A stretch of 5,257 nucleotides of DNA, taken from Chitinophagales bacterium (GTDB taxonomy: Bacteria; Bacteroidota; Bacteroidia; Chitinophagales; UBA2359). Below the pieces are notes generated by a model. It made no database searches, was not told the origin of the DNA, and worked only from the letters and a program-made list of their open reading frames with translations. Below are positions 1 through 5,257 of the stretch, one piece after another. Positions within the stretch are counted from its first letter, which is position 1. Every line of letters begins with the position of its first letter. A program made the translations under genes and the position numbers. The DNA lies in assembly GCA_020631035.1 (NCBI GenBank), contig JAHDIA010000468.1:1-5257 (forward strand). The letters are read 5' to 3'.

Positions 1-3000
1 GCTGAACAAATTGGTGCTACTTGGGGTGTTGCTTGGGACAATCGTTCTGAAACCATCTTTACTTCGGCAGTATTGAAGAGACACGCAGGTACAGGTCCAC
101 TTGGTTTGGGCGGTATTTATACTATTGATGAAGCAAGCCAAACAGTTACCAACTTCTTTGATTTGGGTACTTGTATGGACTTGGGTACAGTGAGTCGTCC
201 TGATTTGACAGGAGATGTTACTGCTCAAAGTGCTGACTTGGACGCTTTTGAAAATGTAGGTAAAGCTGGTCTAGGTGACTTGGACATCTCTTCTGATGGA
301 ACAACACTTTGGACAGTGAATTTGAATACAAATGAATTGGTAGCCATTGCAATTAGAGATGCAGCTGGTGATCCAATTAGCACTCCTTCTTGTGGAGATG
401 TAACAACTTATGATATTCCAAGTTCTTGTGGTGGAGATGCTCAAGCTTGGGCTGTTAACTACCACAGAGGTAAAGTATATGTTGGTGTTGTTTGTACAGC
501 AGAATCAACTGGCAACAACAGTGACTTGTCTTATACTGTTTACGAATTTGACAATGGTAATTTTACTCCAATCTTTACTGAATCTTTAGAAGATGCAAAC
601 ATCCAAAAAGGTTGTGCGCAATTGACAACTGGTTGTGAGTGGAATGCTTGGACAAATGATTTCGATGCTGCTCAAACAGCATTGTTCAACGAAATTGCAA
701 ATCCTCAACCAATCTTGTCTGACATTGAATTCGATACCGATGGTTCTTTGATCCTTGGTTTTGCTGACCGCTTTGGTTTCCAAACTGGTAATATGAACAT
801 CTGGTACGAAAATGGCCAAGAAGTATTGAGAAGTGGTGACAGTGGCGGTGACATCCGTTATGTATACTACGATGCTGCTGCTGGTCAATATGTAGCTGAG
901 CAAGATGGTAACATTGTTGATGCCAACGGAAACATTGTAAGAGCTGGATGTGGCAGTGGCAATAGCCCTGAAGAAGGTGTTGAGTTCTACTGTGGTGATG
1001 CTTGGGACAGTCCTGTTCCTGGTTTCCACAGCGAAACAGCCCTTGGTGGTTTGGCATTGTTGAGCGGAACAGGTGAAGTGGTAACGACTGCTTATGATCC
1101 AACACAACAAGCTTTTGCTGGTGGTGTTAAATGGTTAGACAATACAGATGGTAGTGCCAACAAAGGTTACGCTGTATACTTCAATGGTGCTGGAACCAAC
1201 ACATTTGGTAAGTCAGTTGGGGTAGGAGATGTTGAAATCCTTTGTGGTTCAGCTCCTATTGAATTGGGTAACCGTATTTGGGTGGATGCCAACCAAGATG
1301 GTATGCAAAATCCAGGTGAAACTCCATTGAGTGGCGTAACGGTTCAATTGGAATTGGCTGGACAAACAATTGCAACTACGACTACTGATGCAAATGGTCA
1401 ATACTACTTTAATGATACCAATGTTCCTGGTGGAATTGAGGCATTTACACAATATAGCATTGTTATTCCTAATTCAGAGTTTGCTGGAACGCTTGATGGC
1501 TATGAGCCAGCTCAAGCAGATGCTGTTGCTGATAATATGGATAGTGATGCAAGTTTGGACAACAATGGCAACTTGGTGATTGTTTACACAACTGCTGATT
1601 ATGGTCAAAATGACCACTCTTTGGACTTCGGTTTGATCGAGGGAATGGTGGAGCCAGTTGAGCCAATTGATACAATACCTACAATGACAGATTGTGAATT
1701 GAGCATCGAATCTACTTTGGCAGATTGCGGCTTGTGCAATGGTACAATCACTGTATCTGCTCCTGCTGGTTTGTCTGATGGAAGCAACCAATGGTTCTTC
1801 GAGTTGTTTGGTACTGGTGATTTGAGTGGTGACCCAATCAAATTGGATGCTACTTTCACTTTACCTAAAACATTTGATGACTTGTGTGGCGAAATGTTCA
1901 GCTTAAGAGCAAGCGGTATCGCTGGTGAGGTTGAAGGCTGTATTGCAGAGTTTAGCAACATCAATTTAGAGCCAGTTTGTATGGAACCAACAGATACAGT
2001 AGTAATTGTTGATCCTGTGACTCCACCAAGTACCATTGAGCCTACTGATTCAATGGACGTAAATGTTCCAGTAACTGGTGGTTGTGGTTTAGATTTCATT
2101 GCAATTGCCCCAGATTGTGGAATGTGTAATGGTGAAATCATTCTTGAGCCAGAAGAGGGTATTGTAGATGGTACCAACCAATGGTTGTTTGAGTTCTTTG
2201 GTGGTCCGTCTTTGACTGGTAGCTTGTTAGAAATCAATGCAACGAAATTCCCACCTGAGGCTTATGAGTTCTTGTGTCCTGGTGAATACAGTGTAAGAAT
2301 TACTGGTTTGGCTGGCGGTGTTGCTGGTTGTACACACGAAATCAATTCAATTATTGTACCTGATGGATGTCAACAAGCAGATTGTAACCAACCAGAATTC
2401 ATCTATGCTTGTACTGGTCCAATAGAGCCTGTAATGCTTTGTGCTGAGTTCTGTGACATTGGAGCAACTTACGAAATCGAAGATACACACTCTGCTTATG
2501 GTTGTAGTGTAGTCATTGTTAACGATACTTGTGTAAGATATACTCCACTTCCTGGATTTGAAGTATTGGGTATTGACACTGTTTCTTTGGTTGCTTGTAA
2601 TCCTCAAGGAGATTGTTCTACTGTAGAGGCTGTAGTAACTGTTGGAGATTGTAGTGGAGCAACAACCATCTTGGCAATTGATGACTATGTATTCACCGAG
2701 CAAGGGGTAGAAATTGACATCAATGCAGTTGGAAACGATGGTACATTTGGTGACAATACAGTAGAGTTGAGCTTGTGCTTGAGTGGTACAGATGCTCAAG
2801 CTGAAAACGGAATAGTTGAAGTAAATGCGGATGGTACCTTTACTTACATACCTGATGCGGACTTCTTCGGAATTGATAGATTTACATACACCGTATGCGA
2901 CGGAAGTGGTTCAAGCTCTGAAGCAGAGGTGGTCATTACAGTAAGCAGAGCTTGTGATCCAGACTTTGAGGTTTGTACATTGCCATTCCCATATCCTGAA

Positions 3001-3573
3001 ATTGTACTTTGTGTTGATTTCTGTGGAGATGACATCGCAATCGAAGACCTTGTTACTAGCCACGAGTGTAGCATTGAACAAATTGACGATCGTTGCTTTA
3101 CTTATAGAGCTGTTCCACAATTTGAAGGTGCTGGTGTAATCGAGGTAACAGGATGCAGTGTATTCGGCGAATGTGAAACGGTTATGGTTACTGTAAATGT
3201 AGGCGGCGACTGTCCATATCCTGGTCAAGACAGAGTATTGCCAAATATGGAAGTTGAAGAAATGACTGAATATGTTCAATCTTTGAGCATTCCAAATGTG
3301 TTCTCTCCAAACGGTGATGGTGTCAATGACATCTATGTAGTGAGAGGCTTAGAAAACTTGGGTCCAGATGCTGAAGTTCAAATGGTGATCTTCAACCAAA
3401 TGGGTAGCAAAGTATTCTTAGGCGATGGAATTGATATAGTAAGAGGATGGAATGGTCAAGTAGATAATAATGGAAGTGAATTGCTTCCAGATACGTACTT
3501 CTACCAATTGAGAGTACAAATAGATGAAGACAACTCAATCTTGAGAACAGGCTTCATCGAATTGAGAAGATAG
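1..3573 (+). CDS. Large secreted/cell-surface multi-domain protein with SdrD_B-like domain and type B T9SS sorting domain (5' end missing)
   Basis: The frame is open from base 1 to TAG at 3571-3573, so 1190 codons are present and the signal peptide and true start lie left of the window; the TTG at 73 is internal. In window residues: 1-417 look like a propeller-type region (motifs TWGVAWD, LKRHAGTGPLGLGGIYTID, LGDLDISSDGTTLW, LSDIEFDTDGSLILGF). About 418-547 is an SdrD_B-like domain (LGNRIWVDANQDG) with a calcium-loop-like DANQDGMQNPGE at 429-440. Residues 565-660 and 695-790 are two homologous SprB-like modules joined by Pro/Thr/Asp-rich linkers. Residues 795-884 and 985-1071 are a related pair of Cys-rich modules flanking a cadherin/Big_9-like domain (892-982; DGTFTYIPDADFFGIDRFTY). 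Residues 1097-1190 are the gliding-motility-associated C-terminal domain (IPNVFSPNGDGVNDIY through the end FIELRR). Known for this family: export by T9SS and attachment to or release from the outer surface. An adhesive or structural role is inference; no catalytic residues are recognisable. Confidence 0.93.
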   Translation, partial: AEQIGATWGVAWDNRSETIFTSAVLKRHAGTGPLGLGGIYTIDEASQTVTNFFDLGTCMDLGTVSRPDLTGDVTAQSADLDAFENVGKAGLGDLDISSDGTTLWTVNLNTNELVAIAIRDAAGDPISTPSCGDVTTYDIPSSCGGDAQAWAVNYHRGKVYVGVVCTAESTGNNSDLSYTVYEFDNGNFTPIFTESLEDANIQKGCAQLTTGCEWNAWTNDFDAAQTALFNEIANPQPILSDIEFDTDGSLILGFADRFGFQTGNMNIWYENGQEVLRSGDSGGDIRYVYYDAAAGQYVAEQDGNIVDANGNIVRAGCGSGNSPEEGVEFYCGDAWDSPVPGFHSETALGGLALLSGTGEVVTTAYDPTQQAFAGGVKWLDNTDGSANKGYAVYFNGAGTNTFGKSVGVGDVEILCGSAPIELGNRIWVDANQDGMQNPGETPLSGVTVQLELAGQTIATTTTDANGQYYFNDTNVPGGIEAFTQYSIVIPNSEFAGTLDGYEPAQADAVADNMDSDASLDNNGNLVIVYTTADYGQNDHSLDFGLIEGMVEPVEPIDTIPTMTDCELSIESTLADCGLCNGTITVSAPAGLSDGSNQWFFELFGTGDLSGDPIKLDATFTLPKTFDDLCGEMFSLRASGIAGEVEGCIAEFSNINLEPVCMEPTDTVVIVDPVTPPSTIEPTDSMDVNVPVTGGCGLDFIAIAPDCGMCNGEIILEPEEGIVDGTNQWLFEFFGGPSLTGSLLEINATKFPPEAYEFLCPGEYSVRITGLAGGVAGCTHEINSIIVPDGCQQADCNQPEFIYACTGPIEPVMLCAEFCDIGATYEIEDTHSAYGCSVVIVNDTCVRYTPLPGFEVLGIDTVSLVACNPQGDCSTVEAVVTVGDCSGATTILAIDDYVFTEQGVEIDINAVGNDGTFGDNTVELSLCLSGTDAQAENGIVEVNADGTFTYIPDADFFGIDRFTYTVCDGSGSSSEAEVVITVSRACDPDFEVCTLPFPYPEIVLCVDFCGDDIAIEDLVTSHECSIEQIDDRCFTYRAVPQFEGAGVIEVTGCSVFGECETVMVTVNVGGDCPYPGQDRVLPNMEVEEMTEYVQSLSIPNVFSPNGDGVNDIYVVRGLENLGPDAEVQMVIFNQMGSKVFLGDGIDIVRGWNGQVDNNGSELLPDTYFYQLRVQIDEDNSILRTGFIELRR
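1693..2370 (+). repeat. Two homologous 96-residue SprB-like modules (B1 1693-1980, B2 2083-2370)
   Basis: Both modules span exactly 96 codons from first to last cysteine and start 390 bp apart, separated by a Pro/Thr/Asp-rich linker. They share a C-x-L start, then DCG-x-CNG-x-I, DG-x-NQW-x-FE-x-FG, AT..P, LC, an S-x-R core, G-x-AG-x-V-x-GC and a terminal cysteine. Both have conserved cysteines at matching points, fitting disulphide-stabilised extracellular beta-sandwiches. The pattern (Cys near the start, CNG-x-I-x-V, then a Y/F-S-x-R strand and GC) recalls SprB repeats of Bacteroidota adhesins, but they are longer and lack the GGTGPYTY signature. The SprB-like label is therefore inference. 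Confidence 0.75.
2383..3213 (+). repeat. Paired Cys-rich modules A1 (2383-2652) and A2 (2953-3213) around an Ig/cadherin-like domain
   Basis: A1 and A2 follow the same plan: an opening Cys, a second Cys in a Pro-rich stretch, then LC-x-(E/D)FC, a C-S-x-x-x-x-x-D-(T/R)-C-x-x-Y core (CSVVIVNDTCVRYTP against CSIEQIDDRCFTYRA), G..C....G-(D/E)-C, and a closing V-T-V..DC. The intervening domain (about 2674-2946) carries the usual late strand motif of cadherin-like/Big_9 domains, with FTYIPDADFFGIDRFTYTV near its end. I do not recognise a named family for A1/A2. They behave as beta-sandwich, disulphide-bonded spacer modules in a secreted stalk. Confidence 0.7.
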
Positions 3574-3604
3574 GAAATTTTTGGTAAAATAGACGTTCGT
3601 TGTT

Positions 3605-3648
3605 AAAAGGTCAGGTGGCTTCTTGCTGCCTGGCCTTTTTGTTTTTTT
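3605..3648 (+). terminator. Intrinsic terminator of the large T9SS protein gene
   Basis: A 15-bp stem pairs 3605-3619 with 3625-3639. All positions pair, three as G-U wobbles, around the 5-nt loop TTCTT. The 3' arm runs into a T-rich tail to 3648 (five T, G, seven T). It lies 31 bp past the stop codon, the expected place for a rho-independent terminator, and says the large gene ends its transcription unit. On the other strand the hairpin is followed by only a short T run, so it is weaker for the convergent regulator. Confidence 0.88.
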
Positions 3649-3702
3649 GAACGGAACGTTTTGGGCTTCGGATAATCGTGTGTCCCCGCTATCCGCTGCA
3701 AG

Positions 3703-3734
3703 CTTGTAGACGTTGCATGCAACGTCTCTACAAG
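3703..3734. repeat. Near-perfect palindrome inside the GC-rich block
   Basis: The core at 3709-3726, gacgttgcatgcaacgtc, is an 18-bp perfect palindrome. It is extended by CTTGTA (3703-3708) pairing with TACAAG (3729-3734), with two unpaired bases (TC, 3727-3728) on the right side only. A two-base deletion (GA) on the left arm of an originally perfect 34-bp palindrome would explain this. There is no T tract on either side, so it is not a standard terminator. A cruciform-forming or REP-like role is inferred. Confidence 0.75.
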
Positions 3735-3839
3735 GCTTTCCGCTACTATCGGGCGTAGGCATCGGTTCTTTGGGTGCTTCGTGGTTTCGTTTTTCCATCC
3801 GCTTCACGCCTTTCTGTTTTGTGTTATGGGTTGCTCCTT

Positions 3840-3852
3840 ACAGGTTCTTAGG
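3840..3852 (+). repeat. Left copy of a 13-bp inverted repeat bracketing the regulator
   Basis: ACAGGTTCTTAGG here is the exact reverse complement of 5195-5207. The pair encloses 1368 bp containing the whole broken AraC-type gene and its upstream region. Flanking bases (CTCCTT to the left here, CTGAAA to the right of the other copy) show no target-site duplication. In a window this long a 13-bp inverted match can also arise by chance (roughly 0.2 expected by a simple pair count), so its significance is uncertain. Confidence 0.35.
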
Positions 3853-3868
3853 GGATATTGTATTGGTA

Positions 3869-4772
3869 TTATTGGTGGGCAATTCTGTATTGTCTTGGGG
3901 TCATTTTCATCAATAATTTGAATTGTTTGTTGAAATAGGAAAAATTGTTGTATCCGCATTCAAAACAAATTTCGGATATGGGAATTTGATTGGTCGTCAA
4001 CAAATAACAGGCGTGTTCGATGCGCGTTTCGTTGACCAATTGGGTAAAGGTCTTCTTGTATATCTTTTTGATGTAACGACAAAAGGAAGGTACGCTCATG
4101 TTCAAAGAGGTGGCAATCGTTTCTAGTTTGATTTCGTATTTGAATTGTTCCTGTATATATTGGGCAATGTGCTGAATGCGTTCTTGATCTTTGGCTTTGT
4201 GGTGTTTGCCCAAGTCTTGTGTTTTTAACCATATTTTATTACTCGATTGGGCCATTTGATGGAATAATTCTAAGATGGTAAGCGTTTGTTCAAATGGGTG
4301 CTGTTGTAATAAATTAAGCAATAGCTGACCCAGCTGGGTTTTGCTAGGAGCATCAAAGACAATGGGGGTTTGAGCTGTAATCAAATTTCGAATTTTGTCG
4401 AAGGCGGGTAAACCAAATAAGGACCCATCAAAAAAGGCAGAGTCAATTTCTAGTACAAATGCTTTAAAAATGGGCTTTCCTTGTAATTGATAATAAAGAT
4501 GTATCTGATTGGTACTCAATAAAATAAGGACCCATCAAAAAAGGCAGAGTCAAAGTACATTTAAAAATGGGCTTTCCTTGTAATTGGTAATGAAGATATA
4601 TTTGATTGGTACTCAATAAAATAAAGTCCCCTTGCTCAAATTTAAAAACTTTGTAACCAATATGTCGCATTCCTTTTCCGTTGCTTATGTATATAAGTTT
4701 GTAAGCTGCTTGGTCAGACCATTGCAGTTTATATGGAAAATCCATATGACCATATTGGAGGAGTTTGAACAT
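3869..4772 (-). pseudogene. AraC-family transcriptional regulator, split by an internal tandem duplication and frameshift
   Basis: The upstream part starts at ATG 4772 (in-frame TAA further upstream) and encodes a cupin-like sensor start: YKLIYISNGKGMRHIGY, FEQGDFILLSTNQI. It leaves frame in the duplicated segment and stops at 4464. The downstream part, open from 4534 to TAA at 3869, restarts at the homologous STNQIHLYYQLQGKPIF; it has no ATG there, only TTG at 4519. It ends in two AraC helix-turn-helix units (LETIATSLNMSVPSFCRYIK and ISEICFECGYNNFSYFNKQF, closing MTPRQYRI). The two frames differ by one base. Removing the 97-bp extra copy rejoins them into about 268 aa, a normal length for the family. 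The intact ancestor would bind a small ligand or sense a surface signal and control transcription; the target is unknown. It is convergent with the surface-protein gene. Alternatives are production of the C-terminal half alone from TTG, or +1 frameshifting; both seem unlikely. Confidence 0.85.
4415..4618. repeat. Imperfect direct tandem duplication inside the AraC-type gene
   Basis: Unit 1 is 4415-4521 (107 bp) and unit 2 is 4522-4618 (97 bp). Aligned bases match at 93 of 97 positions by eye. Unit 2 lacks ten bases, best placed as two 5-base gaps between GAGTCA and TTTAAAAATGGG, and differs by four transitions in the stretch about 4488-4506 against 4585-4603. Both units start with AAATAAGGACCC, and the sequence directly after unit 2 (4619-4630) is the similar AAATAAAGTCCC. 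This suggests the duplication formed by slippage or recombination at the AAATAA microhomology. Neither 107 nor 97 is a multiple of three, so the repeat breaks the reading frame. Confidence 0.93.
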
Positions 4773-4841
4773 AGAGCTTAAAAATAAATTCTTTACGAGA
4801 AAAAATAAATCTTTAATTTATATTCTTTTAATTTTTATTTA

Positions 4842-4861
4842 GGGAACTTATATATGTTCCC
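4842..4861. promoter_or_regulatory. Operator-like dyad upstream of the AraC-type regulator
   Basis: GGGAAC (4842-4847) and GTTCCC (4856-4861) form a perfect 6-bp inverted repeat around the 8-bp AT spacer TTATATAT. The axis lies about 80 bp upstream of the regulator ATG at 4772, in DNA that is otherwise nearly all A/T. Neither side has a T tract, so it reads better as a protein-binding dyad than as a terminator. Which protein binds it is unknown; AraC proteins usually prefer direct repeats, so autoregulation is only a guess. Confidence 0.35.
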
Positions 4862-5039
4862 CTTCTGTATACAATTAAAGATGTTCTTTTCCAATTTTTG
4901 CTGAAGAGAGCTAATGCTTAAACAAGCTGTCCAGTCGCCCTTGACTCCCTACTATTTGTTCAAGTATTACTCTCCCAAAATTGTCAAAGAACCATTAAAG
5001 ATAAATATTGTTCTCAAACATATTTTTTTGTTTAGTGTA

Positions 5040-5066
5040 AAGCAAGGTTCTTATAGAGCCTTGCTT
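5040..5066. terminator. Terminator-like hairpin without an assigned gene
   Basis: AAGCAAGGTTCT (5040-5051) pairs with AGAGCCTTGCTT (5055-5066) over 12 positions with one G-U wobble and a 3-nt loop. The tails are only moderately T-rich on both strands (ATTTATATA to the right; TTTACAC on the minus strand), so it could act weakly in either direction. No convincing coding region ends at it. It may mark the 3' end of a small RNA, or be a remnant of a lost gene. Confidence 0.45.
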
Positions 5067-5140
5067 ATTTATATAAGTAACAAGTTTGACGCCAAATTAT
5101 ACACATATCAAATCCACTTGTACAAAGTACAATAAAGTAT

Positions 5141-5161
5141 TGGGAATCACCTTGATTCCTG
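5141..5161. repeat. Small hairpin
   Basis: GGAATCA (5143-5149) pairs perfectly with TGATTCC (5153-5159) around a 3-nt loop, extended by two possible wobble pairs. A pyrimidine-rich stretch (TTTGTCTTTG) follows on the plus strand. It may be a weak terminator or simply secondary structure near a mobile-element end; no gene can be assigned to it. Confidence 0.3.
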
Positions 5162-5194
5162 CTTTGTCTTTGTACGCTCCATCTGTACGATTTT

Positions 5195-5257
5195 CCTAAG
5201 AACCTGTCTGAAAACCCTCTTGCTGGTCTGCGACTTCGTCTTTTAAGCTAGTACTGC
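5195..5257. mobile_element. Possible insertion-sequence end, running off the window
   Basis: CCTAAGAACCTGT (5195-5207) is the exact inverse of 3840-3852. The continuing sequence AGAACCTGTCTGAAAACC has the look of the terminal inverted repeats of some DDE-transposase insertion sequences. If so, the element's body lies to the right, outside the window. No transposase motif is visible in the 60 bases available. A minus-strand frame is open from the window edge to a stop at 5196-5198, but it is too short to call. This is inference from terminal-repeat appearance only. Confidence 0.25.

Larger units (their letters stand above)
3661..3852. repeat. GC-rich non-coding intergenic block, probable dispersed repeat element
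   Basis: This block sits between two convergent genes. It is about 51% GC over 3661-3840, against about 43% in a sampled line of the big gene and about 35% in one of the regulator. It is centred on a palindrome (3703-3734). The sequences outside it, around 3685-3702 and 3733-3750, can themselves be paired imperfectly (12 of 18 positions by eye), extending the fold. Short frames on both strands cross it, but none has protein-like features or independent support. The shape matches dispersed palindromic intergenic repeats often seen between Bacteroidota genes. Only one copy is visible here, so repeat status is inference. It may account for the whole 3574-3868 gap apart from the terminator. Confidence 0.5.
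4773..5257. other. AT-rich stretch with no convincing gene; contains hairpins and a possible IS end
   Basis: Upstream of the regulator the DNA is very AT-rich at first (about 15% GC over 4801-4860). One plus-strand frame (4914-5135) is open for 73 codons, but it is rich in Lys, Ile and Tyr, runs through the 5040-5066 hairpin and has no family motif. A 27-codon minus-strand frame (4914-4994) is equally unsupported. No tRNA fold is apparent. I could not find a confident Bacteroidota promoter (TTG then TAnnTTTG) ahead of 4772. The region may be degraded mobile-element DNA or regulatory DNA. Confidence 0.6.

Noticed and set aside
586..1110. Long minus-strand frame (174 codons) opposite the propeller-like region
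   Set aside because: It is antisense to a clear, domain-bearing CDS. The translation is Thr/Ser/Ile-rich without motifs, as expected from the biased codon use of the sense gene.
1605..2237. Minus-strand 210-codon frame opposite the SprB-like modules
   Set aside because: It is a mirror of the sense gene; its Ser/Pro/Lys repetition reflects the duplicated modules on the other strand.
3535..3807. Minus-strand 90-codon frame overlapping the end of the large gene and the GC-rich block
   Set aside because: It crosses the 3' end of the well-supported CDS, the terminator and the palindrome. Its composition is that of a translated structured repeat and no domain is visible.
3713..3916. Plus-strand 67-codon frame with a hydrophobic translation
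   Set aside because: It starts within the palindrome, runs into the antisense of the regulator's 3' end and has no family motif. The hydrophobic look comes from T-rich DNA.
4415..4618. CRISPR-like direct repeats
   Set aside because: There are two long, abutting, protein-coding copies without spacers. This is an intragenic tandem duplication, not an array.
4914..5135. Plus-strand 73-codon frame in the right-hand AT-rich region
   Set aside because: It has low-complexity Lys/Ile/Tyr content, runs through a stable hairpin and has no recognisable domain.
5196..5255. Minus-strand open stretch from the window edge to a stop, possible transposase tail
   Set aside because: It has only about 20 codons, no motif and no way to confirm the frame beyond the window.

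Overview
The window looks like chromosomal DNA of a Bacteroidota bacterium, most plausibly of the Saprospiria/Cytophagia kind. The main evidence is a very long, cysteine-rich, multi-domain surface protein that ends in the C-terminal sorting domain used by the type IX secretion system (T9SS), a system confined to this phylum. The coding DNA is moderately AT-rich (about 43% GC in a sampled line), and a sampled intergenic line on the right falls to about 15% GC. No 16S or other phylogenetic marker is present, so anything below phylum level is inference.

Layout. Positions 1-3573 (+) hold the 3' 1190 codons of one giant gene whose start lies left of the window. The order is a propeller-like N-terminal region, an SdrD_B-type calcium-binding domain, two related SprB-like modules (B1, B2), a cysteine-rich module (A1), a cadherin/Big_9-like Ig domain, a second cysteine-rich module (A2) and a type B T9SS sorting domain. 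A strong intrinsic terminator follows at 3605-3648. From about 3661 to 3852 lies a distinctly GC-richer (about 51%) non-coding block built around a near-perfect palindrome; it resembles a dispersed intergenic repeat.

Positions 3869-4772 (-), convergent with the big gene, hold an AraC-family transcriptional regulator. It is broken: an imperfect 107/97-bp tandem duplication inside the cupin-like sensor region puts the N-terminal 53 codons and the DNA-binding C-terminal half in different frames. Without the duplication it would encode an ordinary regulator of about 268 aa. Upstream of it (4773-5257) I find no convincing gene, only AT-rich DNA with an operator-like dyad (4842-4861), a terminator-like hairpin (5040-5066), a smaller hairpin (5141-5161) and, at the right edge, a sequence that may be the end of an insertion sequence. 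A 13-bp motif at 5195-5207 is the exact inverse of 3840-3852, so it brackets the regulator.

The genes show no functional link: the secreted protein ends a transcription unit, and the regulator is a separate, decaying unit facing it. I see no clearly new multi-gene system. The points most worth a second look are the duplication-split regulator, the inverted-repeat bracketing around it, the GC-rich palindromic element, and the unnamed paired cysteine-rich modules of the surface protein.
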